A stretch of DNA of 64,000 nt. Source: Gemmatimonadaceae bacterium (GTDB taxonomy: Bacteria > Gemmatimonadota > Gemmatimonadetes > Gemmatimonadales > Gemmatimonadaceae). Below are positions 44,719-53,909 of the stretch, piece after piece. The notes below the pieces were generated by a model. The model saw nothing but the letters and a program-made list of their open reading frames with translations. It did not search any database and had not been told where the DNA came from. Within the stretch, counting starts at the first letter, position 1. Every line of letters begins with the position of its first letter. The stretch lies in NCBI GenBank assembly GCA_025929535.1, contig JAICLZ010000001.1:112847-176846 (forward strand), read 5' to 3'. A program made the position numbers and the translations under genes.

Positions 44719-46892
44719 TCCACGATCGTGAGCGGCCGCTCGCGAGAGACGTGACGATGCGTGGCGAGATCGGTGATGTCGACGTCGATCACGTAGTTGC
44801 CGGGCGGCGCTTCGCCCAGGTCCAGCGTGACGTAGTCCACCGCCACCTCGCGCGCGGGCGCCTGCCTCGGAAACCTGAGCGAGATGTGATCGCTCCCGTT
44901 TCCGGAGATGCCGATCGCACTCTTGACGCCGCCGATGATCTTTGCCGCAAGCGCGCCGAGCCCGCCGCCCTTTTCCTTTCGCAGCGTGATCGTGACGTCG
45001 TACGACGAATTGCCATTGGCCATCTTCTGCAGGTCGTACGTCTCCCAGAGCATCGCGAAGGATTTTCCGCGATGCACCCGCCCGACGTTGGGCGCGATCC
45101 GGAAATCCGACCAGCGCTCGATGTTCGTGTTTGCGGGCGAGACCGAGTCGGCCACGAGAATGTCGCTGAGCCCGAAGCCGCCGCCCGGCACGAGCTCGAT
45201 GCGGCTCGCGGACCGCGCACCGCGTCCCGCGTCCGGCTGCAGCGCTTCCACGCGATAGAGGAACGTGCCGGCCTGCAATCGCGTGCGCCAGGCGTGCATC
45301 TGGTTGACGTCCGGGTGCGCGAAGTCGATCGTCTCGTGCGAGGTTGCCGTGAACACGGGCTTCGCACGCCAGGTGTACGCCTCGAGCTCCACATCGAGGG
45401 CGCCCCGCGCCAAATCGACGTCCTGCACCATCCGCTTCACCGGAAGCTCGGCCGCGAAATACACGTCGGAGGAGTCCGAGGACGCGCGGAATCGCGTGAG
45501 CGCGACGTTGATCGAGTCGGCGAGCGGCTTCGCACCCGCGTTCGTCCACGCGACCGGAACCGTGTCGCGCAGGCGCTGCGTTTCGCGCGCGTCGTCGGGA
45601 TCCAGCGTTGCGACGCCGTAGGTGGGCAGCTGGCGAAAGAGGAAGGTCTCATTCGTGCTGTACCACCAGAGAATGCGAATGCGGTGCTCGCCCTGCCTGA
45701 GCGCGTCGGGCGGAAACGAGATCACGGCCGGCGGCGGACCGTAGCGCACGTACACATCGCCCCGATCCGTGTCGATGCCGTGAATGCCGAACTCCTCGAC
45801 CGAGAAGCGCAGCTCCGCGAACACGGCGCGGCTCAGGAACTCGTTGCGCCCCTCGTTGTCCGACGTCGCCCAGAGCGGATCGGCCATCAGCCAGTACATG
45901 CGCTCATCGTTCTCGAGCTCGGAGGTGGGCAGGCGATTGCGGCTGATGCTGTCCTTCGGCGTCACGATGCGGGACAGATTCGTGAGCCGCGCGCGCTCGG
46001 CCGGCGGAAGGAACACGAGCGCGCTGTCGAAGGCGAGACCCGACTGATGCTCGTCGCCGAGGCGGTGCGCGCTGAGACCGAGCGCGAGCCACGCCCACCC
46101 ATCAACGTGATCGTCGATGAGGCGCACGCGCGCGAGATGCTCGAGCTCGATCCAGCGCTGCCGATCGACGAGCGCACGATAGACATGGCGCGCGGCGCTG
46201 CCATTGGATGGCTGCGCTCGCAGCGCCTCCGAAAAGAGCTCGTACGCCTTCAGGTACTCGAGCGCGCCGGACCAATCCTGCGCCGAGGCCCGGATGGCCT
46301 GCCGGTCCACGAAATATGCGATCGAGCGCGGATCCCTCGTGAAGGTGCGGTCCTTCACGTTCTTGATGATGGTGCTGTAGATGTTGCGGTCCGCGATGTC
46401 CTCGTAGTGTCGCCACCACGTCATTCCCATCTCGTCCGCGGCGCGCGAGAGCACCGCGGCATCGTTTCCCTTGCGCGCTGCCTTGAGAGCCTGCTCGAAG
46501 AGCGGCTTCGCGCGCTTGCGCACCGCGGCGGAGTTGGAGGTGAGATCGAACCGTCCGAGATCCACGAGGTAGCCCGGAGAGCCGGGCGCGTATCGCGTGG
46601 CGAGCCGCAGCGAGGAGTCGGCGACGTTGAGCAGTGCCTCGTTGGCGCTCCGTTTCATGAACCCGGTGCGCTTCTCCGCGCCGGACATGCGCCACGCCAG
46701 CACGCCGCGTCGATGCCATGCCTCGCCATCGCTGGCGTTCGCGCGCACGGCAGCGTCCAGCAGGCGAAGAGCGCCGGCGGAATCACCTTCCGATGCCAGG
46801 GAATCGATCGTGGCGAAGCGATTCACCTGGTCGTTCGTTTGCGCCGCGAGTGTTTGCGCGGCAAGCAATAGAACCAGCAATGCGCACCGCAT
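44715..46892 (-). CDS. GWxTD-domain protein with TPR-like N-terminus
   Basis: An exported protein of 725 aa. The signal peptide is MRCALLVLLLAAQTLAAQ. TPR-like helices fill about residues 20-290. The middle (ERMYWLMADPLWATSDNEGR, then NEF) and GIDTDRGDVYVRYGPPP near 385 match the GWxTD domain, but the name-giving tryptophan is isoleucine here (G-I-D-T-D). The C-terminal third is beta-rich. GWxTD proteins are common in Acidobacteriota and Gemmatimonadota; function is unknown. A promoter candidate lies 8 bases upstream. Confidence 0.8.
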
Positions 46893-46900
46893 ACACAGCA

Positions 46901-46929
46901 GCTTTGCGCCGTGTGCGCGATGCTGTCAA
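46901..46929 (-). promoter_or_regulatory. Weak promoter candidate of the GWxTD gene
   Basis: On the minus strand TTGACA (46929-46924) is perfect, but the hexamer 17 bases on, CAAAGC (46906-46901), is a poor -10. It ends 8 bases before the ATG at 46892. Confidence 0.3.
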
Positions 46930-46982
46930 GAGACCACTTGCGAGCTCACCGGTTTCGCACGCTAAGACCATTCGCCGCGTGG

Positions 46983-48038
46983 TCAGCGGCTGAAGATCCT
47001 CGACCACCAGGAGCGGCGCTGACCGCGCCTCGCGTCGCCCGCGTGCTCGATCATCTGGGCGTAGGAGCGCATCAATCCCAGAGTGGCGGGCGTGCTGGGC
47101 GCACTCGGCGAGCCGGCCCGGTTCGGGGTGCCGGGCGTCGCGTTCGCGGCTGCGGGAGCGCTCGGCGCCAGCGCGTGGGGCGGGGAGGACCGGGCGGCTG
47201 CTGGCCCCACCTGGCGCGGCGGTGAAGGCGCGCCGGGGTCCACCGAGAAATCCGGCGTGTCGCGGTCGAGGCGCGCGCGCGTGTTCCGCGTGCGCTGCGC
47301 GCCCCCGAGGCGCTTCTGCCGCTTTGCTGCCTTGTCCGCGAGCTCGGTGCCCAACTGCGTCTTTCCGCTCGCGAGGTAGACCTTCGAGAGAACCGAAAGC
47401 GAGCGCACCATGTCGGCGTCCCCGGCCTGCGCGCGCTCCTGCAGCACGAGCGCGCGCCGCACGAGATCCTCGGCCACCTGGTGCTCGCCCAGGGAGCTGC
47501 GCGCGTTCGCGACGGCGAGCATGAGCGAGATCGCGTGCGGATGCGTCTCGCCGAGCGCGCGCTGCTTGATCGCGAGCAGCCGGCCGAGCAGAGGAGCGGC
47601 GGCGCGCCAATCGGCACGCCGCTGGTGCAGCCGCGCGAGATTGCTGAGCGAGACCGTCAGATCGGGATGCAGCTCGCCGAGCTGCGTCTCCCCGATCGCG
47701 AGCGCGCGTCTGTAGAGGCGCTCCGCCTGCTCGAGCTCTCCGCGCGAGTAGTACGGAGCCGCCAGATCGTTGAGCGCCTGCATGAGCTCGACGGACTCCG
47801 TACCGAGCGCCTGCTCGCGAATGGTGAGCGCGCGACGGAAATAGCTCTCGGATTGCTGGAAATCGCGAAGGGAGAACGCGACTTGCCCGAGCTCGGTCAG
47901 CGTGACCGCGCCCAGTAACGTTGCTTGCCTGAGCGCGGCGATGTACGCCTGCTCAGCCTCGGCGAACTCCGCCCGCTCGAAGTGGCGGCGTCCGGTCTCG
48001 TTGTGCTCGTTCCAGCGTTCCTGCGTCGAAACGGCCAT
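46983..48038 (-). CDS. TPR-repeat protein (kinesin-light-chain type) with WWSR tail
   Basis: A 351-aa soluble protein. Residues 1-225 hold about five or six TPRs of the long KLC-like type (ESYFRRALTIREQALG, ERLYRRALAIGETQLG, PLLGRLLAIKQRALG). Residues 235-310 are low-complexity, rich in Ala, Pro and Ser. The last residues are GQRRSWWSRIFSR, nearly the same as the end of the Ser/Thr kinase at 7093-8163. I infer a scaffold that shares a docking or membrane-contact motif with the kinase. ATG 48038 is preferred to GTG 48062. Confidence 0.78.
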   Translation of the reverse strand: MAVSTQERWNEHNETGRRHFERAEFAEAEQAYIAALRQATLLGAVTLTELGQVAFSLRDFQQSESYFRRALTIREQALGTESVELMQALNDLAAPYYSRGELEQAERLYRRALAIGETQLGELHPDLTVSLSNLARLHQRRADWRAAAPLLGRLLAIKQRALGETHPHAISLMLAVANARSSLGEHQVAEDLVRRALVLQERAQAGDADMVRSLSVLSKVYLASGKTQLGTELADKAAKRQKRLGGAQRTRNTRARLDRDTPDFSVDPGAPSPPRQVGPAAARSSPPHALAPSAPAAANATPGTPNRAGSPSAPSTPATLGLMRSYAQMIEHAGDARRGQRRSWWSRIFSR

Positions 48039-48062
48039 ACAACTCCCGGGATGTCCTGGCAA

Positions 48063-48080
48063 GTGAGCTCATCAGCTCAC
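48063..48080. promoter_or_regulatory. Perfect hairpin between ruvB and the TPR gene
   Basis: GTGAGCT, CATC, AGCTCAC: a perfect 7-bp stem with a 4-base loop, 38 bases past the ruvB stop and 24 bases before the TPR start. No T-run follows on the minus strand. It may be an attenuator, an mRNA-stability element or an operator. Confidence 0.4.
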
Positions 48081-48118
48081 GCGAGTGGCACACCGTGAAG
48101 GGTGTATGTATGGACGAT

Positions 48119-49155
48119 TCAGAAGAGCGTCGGTTGTCCCGGAACGGCTGTCGGGGGAGAAAATCCGAAGTGGCGATACGCCTGGTGCGTCGCCATGCGT
48201 CCGCGCGGAGTGCGCTGCAAAAATCCGTTCTGGACGAGGAACGGTTCGTACACCTCCTCGATCGTGAGCTCGTCCTCACCGATCGCCGCGGCGATGGTCT
48301 TCACGCCCACGGGCCCGCCCTCGAACTTCTCGATGATGGTCTTGATGATGCGCGCGTCCATGTCGTCGAGGCCGAACTGGTCGACGTCGAGCATCGCGAG
48401 TGCCGCATCCGCGAGCTCGCGCGTGATGCGGCCGTTGCCCTTCACCTGCGCGTAGTCGCGCACGCGGCGCAGCAGCCGGTTGGCGACGCGCGGCGTGCCG
48501 CGCGAGCGGCGCGCGAGCTCCATCGCGCCCCCTTCATCGATCTCGACCTTCAGCACCTCGGCGCTCCGGATCACGATCTGCTCGAGGTCTTCCATGGGAT
48601 AGAAGTTGAGTCGCAGCGGAATTCCGAAGCGTGCGCGCATGGGCGACGTGAGCATGCCGAAGCGCGTCGTGGCGCCGATCAGTGTGAACGGCTCGATCTG
48701 CATCGTGATCGTCTGCGCCTTGGGACCGTCGCTCAGCCGGATTTCGATCTTGTAGTCCTCCATCGCGGGGTAGAGAAACTCCTCGATGATGGGGCGCATG
48801 CGATGGATCTCGTCGATGAAGAGAATGTCGCGTGCACGCAAATTGGTGAGCGTGCCGACGAGATCGCCCGGCTTCTCGAGCGCCGGTCCCGACGTGGTGT
48901 GGATGTTCACGCCGAGCTCGCGTCCTATCAGCTCCGCGAGTGTGGTCTTGCCGAGCCCGGGAGGACCGTAGAAGAGGGTGTGATCGAGCGACTCGTGGCG
49001 CGCGCGCGCGGCCTCGATGTAGATGGCGAGCGAGTCCTTCACCTTCTGCTGGCCGATGAACTCGGCGAGCCGCTGCGGACGGAGCGACAGCTCGACCACC
49101 GATTCGTCGGCGATGACTTCCGGGGTCGTGATCTCTGCGCGGGACATCGTTTGCA

Positions 49156-49156
<1 letters not shown>
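48119..49156 (-). CDS. ruvB: Holliday junction branch migration ATPase RuvB
   Basis: The hexameric motor that drives branch migration with RuvA (345 aa). Walker [10 protein letters not shown] is at 64-72, Walker [11 protein letters not shown] near 110, the sensor [10 protein letters not shown] near 162, the arginine finger in [15 protein letters not shown] near 210, and the winged-helix C-terminus ends with [15 protein letters not shown] 49156 overlaps the aminotransferase stop by one base. Confidence 0.96.
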
Positions 49157-50313
<1,157 letters not shown>

Positions 50314-50318
50314 GCTCG

Positions 50319-50347
50319 AAGTTGGGCGCACTCCGCCATCAATGCAA
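50319..50347 (-). promoter_or_regulatory. Candidate promoter of the aminotransferase-ruvB unit
   Basis: TTGCAT (50347-50342), 17 bases, CAACTT (50324-50319) on the minus strand, ending five bases before ATG 50313. If used, the transcript would be leaderless or nearly so. Confidence 0.3.
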
Positions 50348-50376
50348 CCACGCTCCGGCGCTCGCCAACCTGAACC

Positions 50377-50976
50377 TCAGCGGCCGCCGATCTTCGCGAG
50401 CGCCGCGCGAATGAGCTCCGGCGCGGAGAGCTTCGTCGCTCCCGTATCCAGCACCGAGCGCACCGCCTTCTCGGCGTCGATGGTCGCGTAGCCGAGCGAG
50501 ACGAGTGCCCGAATCGCATCCTCGGCGCTCGCACCCTCGGGGCGTGCGCCCAATGCCGGCGAGCCCGCCACATCGTCGAGCTTGTCCGAGAGGTCGAGCA
50601 CCAGCCGCTCCGCCTTCTTCTTGCCCACGCGCGGCACGCGCTGCAGCGTCGCGATGTCGCGCTCCCGAATCGCTCGCACGAGGCGCTCCGCGGAGAGCGT
50701 CGAGAGCAGCCCGAGCGCGAGCGATGGGCCCACTCCATTTGCCGTGAGCAGTCGCTGGAAGACGCGCTTCTCGTTCTGCGTAGCGAATCCGAAAAGGAGC
50801 CATCCGTCTTCGCGCACCACCAGATGCGTTTGCAGCTCCACCTGCTCGCCCACCCGCGGCAGCGTCTCGTACACGCCGAGGGGAATCGCGAGCTCGTAGG
50901 CGACGCCGCCGGTCGTCGCGATCTCGACGCGATCAAGCTCCTTGGCGACGAGCTTGCCGGTGACGCGCGCGATCAA
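50377..50976 (-). CDS. ruvA: Holliday junction branch migration protein RuvA
   Basis: Tetrameric junction-binding subunit of RuvAB (199 aa). It has an N-terminal OB domain (IARVTGKLVAKELDRVEIAT), two helix-hairpin-helix motifs (LLTANGVGPSLALGLLS and LQRVPRVGKKKAERLVL), and a C-terminal RuvB-binding three-helix domain (AIRALVSLGY). The N-terminus matches RuvA when translation starts at TTG 50976; no ATG fits. The gap to ruvC (190 bases) contains a palindromic repeat island. Confidence 0.94.
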   Translation of the reverse strand: MIARVTGKLVAKELDRVEIATTGGVAYELAIPLGVYETLPRVGEQVELQTHLVVREDGWLLFGFATQNEKRVFQRLLTANGVGPSLALGLLSTLSAERLVRAIRERDIATLQRVPRVGKKKAERLVLDLSDKLDDVAGSPALGARPEGASAEDAIRALVSLGYATIDAEKAVRSVLDTGATKLSAPELIRAALAKIGGR

Positions 50977-51021
50977 TGGAAAAGGCTCGTTTCGGTAGTC
51001 CGCGATCGCGACACACAAGCA

Positions 51022-51139
51022 CTAACAATCGATGATACGGATTGAACGGATGAAAACGGGCACGAACGGATGACTTCGCATGGGAGTTTATCCGTTTGTA
51101 TCCGTTCGATCCGATTTTTTTCGTATCTCACATTGTTAA
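51022..51139. repeat. Low-GC palindromic repeat island between ruvC and ruvA
   Basis: An imperfect inverted repeat of about 118 bases. The core arms at 51039-51059 and 51092-51112 match at 18 of 21 positions; the outer TAACAAT/ATTGTTA ends also pair. The heptamer AACGGAT occurs twice in one orientation (51045, 51065) and twice inverted (51090, 51100). A run of seven T follows the right core arm. It is AT-rich against a GC-rich background and non-coding, which suggests a REP- or MITE-like element. Confidence 0.6.
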
Positions 51140-51166
51140 CGGCCGATTCCGCGGCACGCTCCACCT

Positions 51167-51658
51167 TCATCGCTTCAACCCGGCCAATCTCCCTCCCATG
51201 ATGTGCGCGAGCGCCGCCGCCGTGCCGTCGGCCGCGTCGGTCGGCTGCGGTGCGCTCTTGAGGCGCAGCAGGCGCGTGACCATGAACTGCACCTGCTCCT
51301 TTGTGGCGGAGCCGGTGCCCACCACCGCCTTCTTGATCTCGGCCGGTGGATATTCGTGGATCGAGAGCTCCGCCTGCTCCGCCGCCAACAGGATCACGCC
51401 GCGCGCGTGGCCGAGCACTACGGTGGTGCGCACGTTCTTGGCGTAGAACACGTCCTCGATCGAGAGCGCGTCCGGGCGGTGGCGTGCGATCAGCATCGAG
51501 ACGTCGTCGTAGATCTCGCGCAGTCGCGACGGCAGCGGGTCGCGCGCATGCGTGCGGATCACCCCGCACTCGATGAGCGAGAGCGACCCGAATGGCTCGC
51601 CCGAGACCACGCCGTAACCTGTGGCGGCCGTGCCGGGATCGATCCCGAGGACGATCAC
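51167..51658 (-). CDS. ruvC: Holliday junction resolvase RuvC
   Basis: Structure-specific endonuclease that cuts Holliday junctions (163 aa). Catalytic acids are visible: D7 (GIDPGTAATGYG), E68 (LSIEDVFYAKN) and the C-terminal pair in QPTDAADGTAAALAH. GTG 51658 is the start. It is 10 bases downstream of the yebC gene; the yebC-ruvC-ruvA order is conserved in many bacteria and supports all three calls. Confidence 0.95.
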   Translation of the reverse strand: MIVLGIDPGTAATGYGVVSGEPFGSLSLIECGVIRTHARDPLPSRLREIYDDVSMLIARHRPDALSIEDVFYAKNVRTTVVLGHARGVILLAAEQAELSIHEYPPAEIKKAVVGTGSATKEQVQFMVTRLLRLKSAPQPTDAADGTAAALAHIMGGRLAGLKR

Positions 51659-51668
51659 CGCCGCCGGC

Positions 51669-52412
51669 TCACGCCTTCGTCATCTCGGCCACATCCATGT
51701 CGAAGTTGGCCTCGACCTTTTGCACGTCGTCCAGCGAATCGAGCTCCTCCATGAGCCTGAGCAGCGACTCCGCCGTCTTCCCCTCGACGTGCACAGTGTT
51801 CTTCGGGATCATGGAGATCTCGGCCTCCTGCACCACGATGCCCTTCGCTTCGAGCGCGGACTTGGCGTGGTGCAGCTCCGTTGGCTCCGTGCTCACGACG
51901 AACTGATCGCCATCCTGCGCGAAGTCCGTTGCGCCGCCCTCGAGCGCGGCCTCCATCGCTGCGTCTTCCGCGTACTTCGCCGCGTCGATGTAGAGCTGTC
52001 CCTTTCGCTCGAACATCCAGGCCACGGAGTTCGATGCGCCGAGATTGCCGTTGCCGCGCGAGAGCTTGAATCTCACCTCGGCCACCGTGCGCGTGGGATT
52101 GTCGGTGACCGCGTGGATGAGCAGCGCGACGCCGCCCGGGCCGTAGCCCTCGTACATGACCTCGGAGTAGTCGACGCCCTCGAGCTCGCCTGTGCCCTTC
52201 TTCACCGCGCGCTCGATGTTCTCCTTCGGCATCGATGCGGCCCTCGCCGCCTCGATCGCGGTGCGCAGGCGCGGATTGCCGGCGGGATCGCCACCGCCGG
52301 CCTTCGCGGCAACCGTGATCTCGCGAATGAGCTTCGTGAAGTGCGCGCCGCGCTTGGCATCCGTCGCGGCCTTGTAGTGCTTGATCTGCTTCCATTTACT
52401 GTGACCAGCCAT
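51669..52412 (-). CDS. YebC/PmpR-family DNA-binding transcriptional regulator
   Basis: A 247-aa three-domain protein beginning MAGHSKWKQIKHYKAATDAK, the invariant family start, followed by the MPKENIERAVKKGTGE and VMYEGYGPGGVALL blocks. YebC proteins bind DNA, and some relieve ribosome stalling. A good -10 (TATATT) lies 27 bases upstream. It heads the yebC-ruvC-ruvA group. Confidence 0.94.
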   Translation of the reverse strand: MAGHSKWKQIKHYKAATDAKRGAHFTKLIREITVAAKAGGGDPAGNPRLRTAIEAARAASMPKENIERAVKKGTGELEGVDYSEVMYEGYGPGGVALLIHAVTDNPTRTVAEVRFKLSRGNGNLGASNSVAWMFERKGQLYIDAAKYAEDAAMEAALEGGATDFAQDGDQFVVSTEPTELHHAKSALEAKGIVVQEAEISMIPKNTVHVEGKTAESLLRLMEELDSLDDVQKVEANFDMDVAEMTKA

Positions 52413-52439
52413 CTCTGTTTTCCGTGCTGGGGCCAGTGG

Positions 52440-52445
52440 AATATA
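52440..52445 (-). promoter_or_regulatory. -10 element upstream of yebC
   Basis: TATATT on the minus strand (52445-52440), inside an otherwise very GC-rich gap, about 27 bases before ATG 52412. No convincing -35 is found at 16-18 bases, so an activator or an extended -10 would be needed. Confidence 0.35.
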
Positions 52446-52481
52446 CGCCGCCGCCGATTGTCGCGAGCGACGCCGCGGGTG

Positions 52482-53333
52482 CTAGCGGTCCGGATCGACC
52501 ATGTCCTCGAATCTGAGCCACTGCTTGTAAAAATAGAGGTCGATGTAGGTGGTCGGGCCATGCCGATTCTTGAGGATGGCCAGCTCCGCAGCACCCTCCG
52601 AGCCGGGCACCGGATGGTAAATCTCCTCGCGAAACAGTCCGAGCACGACGTCGGCCAGCTGCTTGATGGCGCCCATCGCTCCGAAGTCGTGCAGCTGCGG
52701 GCGCAGATTCTCGCGCTCGGGCGGCAGCTCCGGCAGATGCGCCGTCACGAGCACCGCCGCGTGATTCCGCATCGCGATCTCCTTGAGCGCGAGCACGGCC
52801 TGCGCGTTGTTCTCCGCGGGCGTGCCTGCGCCGTGCACGTGCTGCAGCGAGTCGATCACGAGCAGTGATGGCGTTGGCTCGCGCCTGGCCTCCGCGTCGA
52901 GCGACTCGCTCCCGTCCTGGGGCATCGCGCGCACCACCGGCAGCGTTCCCGGGGCCCTGAGCGCGACCGCGCCGAGCGACGCGCGCGTCTCCTCATCCAT
53001 GGTACCGGAGCGCAAGGCATCGATCGAGGCTCGGCCCTCGATGGCGAGCAGCCGTTCGTGCACACGCGTGGGCGACATCTCGCCGCTCAGGTACGTCACC
53101 GGATGGCCCTCTTCCGCGGCGCGAAGTGCCATGGCCAGCGCGAGCGCGGACTTGCCCGTGCCGACATCGCCGCCCAGCACCACGAGATCGCCGCGACGGA
53201 GCCCGCCGCCGAGGAGTCGATCGAGCGTGGGGAAACCGGTTGGAACGGTGTCGGCAACGGACGCACCGCCGGCGATCGCATCCGTGCGCCGAAGCAGCTC
53301 GGCGAGCCGCGGCTCGTCGTCGTGTCGGGTCAT
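52482..53333 (-). CDS. Stand-alone DnaB-type RecA-fold ATPase
   Basis: A 283-aa protein equal to the C-terminal ATPase half of DnaB helicases, without the primase-binding N-terminal domain or linker. It shows TGFPTLDRLLGGGLRRGDLV, Walker A GGDVGTGKS (54-62), the DnaB-like LSGEMSPTRVHERLLA, Walker B SLLVIDSLQHVHG near 155 and the LKNRHGPTTYIDLYF end typical of DnaB. It might be a RadA-like or accessory recombination ATPase, given the ruv genes downstream. ATG 53333 is used; a TTG at 53342 is possible. Confidence 0.78.
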   Translation of the reverse strand: MTRHDDEPRLAELLRRTDAIAGGASVADTVPTGFPTLDRLLGGGLRRGDLVVLGGDVGTGKSALALAMALRAAEEGHPVTYLSGEMSPTRVHERLLAIEGRASIDALRSGTMDEETRASLGAVALRAPGTLPVVRAMPQDGSESLDAEARREPTPSLLVIDSLQHVHGAGTPAENNAQAVLALKEIAMRNHAAVLVTAHLPELPPERENLRPQLHDFGAMGAIKQLADVVLGLFREEIYHPVPGSEGAAELAILKNRHGPTTYIDLYFYKQWLRFEDMVDPDR

Positions 53334-53387
53334 GCATGCCAAGTTATGCGATTGCCAAGGGGCGGCAACAGACGTTGGGTGCTCACC

Positions 53388-53789
53388 TCAGCGCCGAGCG
53401 CTCGCGAGTTGCTGGGCCACACCCTCGAGCTCCGCGATGCTCGGCTCGTCGATGTGTCTTCGTGAAGCGGCGATCACATCGGTGAGCGCGTCGCCGAGCT
53501 CCGAGGCGCTCTCGCGAGCGCTCGCGGTGGCCAGGCGCACGAGTGGCGCGCGGAGTGCTGCGGGGAGTGCGAGCGAGGCGAACCAACGGCTCGCCCCCGC
53601 GGCCCGCGCAGCGCGGACCGCTGGTGGCAGCGGTGCTCCGAGCCCGGGGGAGGAGAGCCGTGCGGCCATCAGGCACGCGAGCGCCACTTCGCGTCCGCGG
53701 CCCAGCGGTGCTCGCCCCGCACAGGCCGCGAGCGCGCGAAACGGGAATACGATTGGCGGTACAGCGTACCTCGGAACAGTGTGGTGCAT
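53388..53789 (-). CDS. Small Ala/Arg-rich protein of unknown function
   Basis: A 133-aa frame from ATG 53789, helical, with AAVRAARAAGASRWFASL in the middle and a more conserved-looking acidic C-terminus (HIDEPSIAELEGVAQQL). No family recognised. Alanine- and arginine-rich composition can arise by chance in GC-rich DNA, so the gene itself is uncertain; it does fill a gap between divergent genes. Confidence 0.4.
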   Translation of the reverse strand: MHHTVPRYAVPPIVFPFRALAACAGRAPLGRGREVALACLMAARLSSPGLGAPLPPAVRAARAAGASRWFASLALPAALRAPLVRLATASARESASELGDALTDVIAASRRHIDEPSIAELEGVAQQLASARR

Positions 53790-53871
53790 TGGGCGAGTTG
53801 AAAATGGCGGGTTGCGAGTGAGCGTAGACGGAACCGATGCGCACCGCAAGCTCGCACGGCTGCCGCGCGCG

Positions 53872-53900
53872 CTGGCCGTCACTTTTCCGTCGGACTACAT
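53872..53900 (+). promoter_or_regulatory. Candidate promoter of the porX operon
   Basis: A good -10, TACATT (53895-53900), lies nine bases before ATG 53910. The hexamer 17 bases upstream, TGGCCG, matches the -35 consensus at three positions. The 5' leader would be only a few bases. Confidence 0.35.
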
Positions 53901-53909
53901 TGCACGAAC

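Noticed and set aside
44751..46871. A 706-codon plus-strand frame opposite the GWxTD gene
   Set aside because: Same antisense artefact; the minus-strand protein has a signal peptide and domain motifs.
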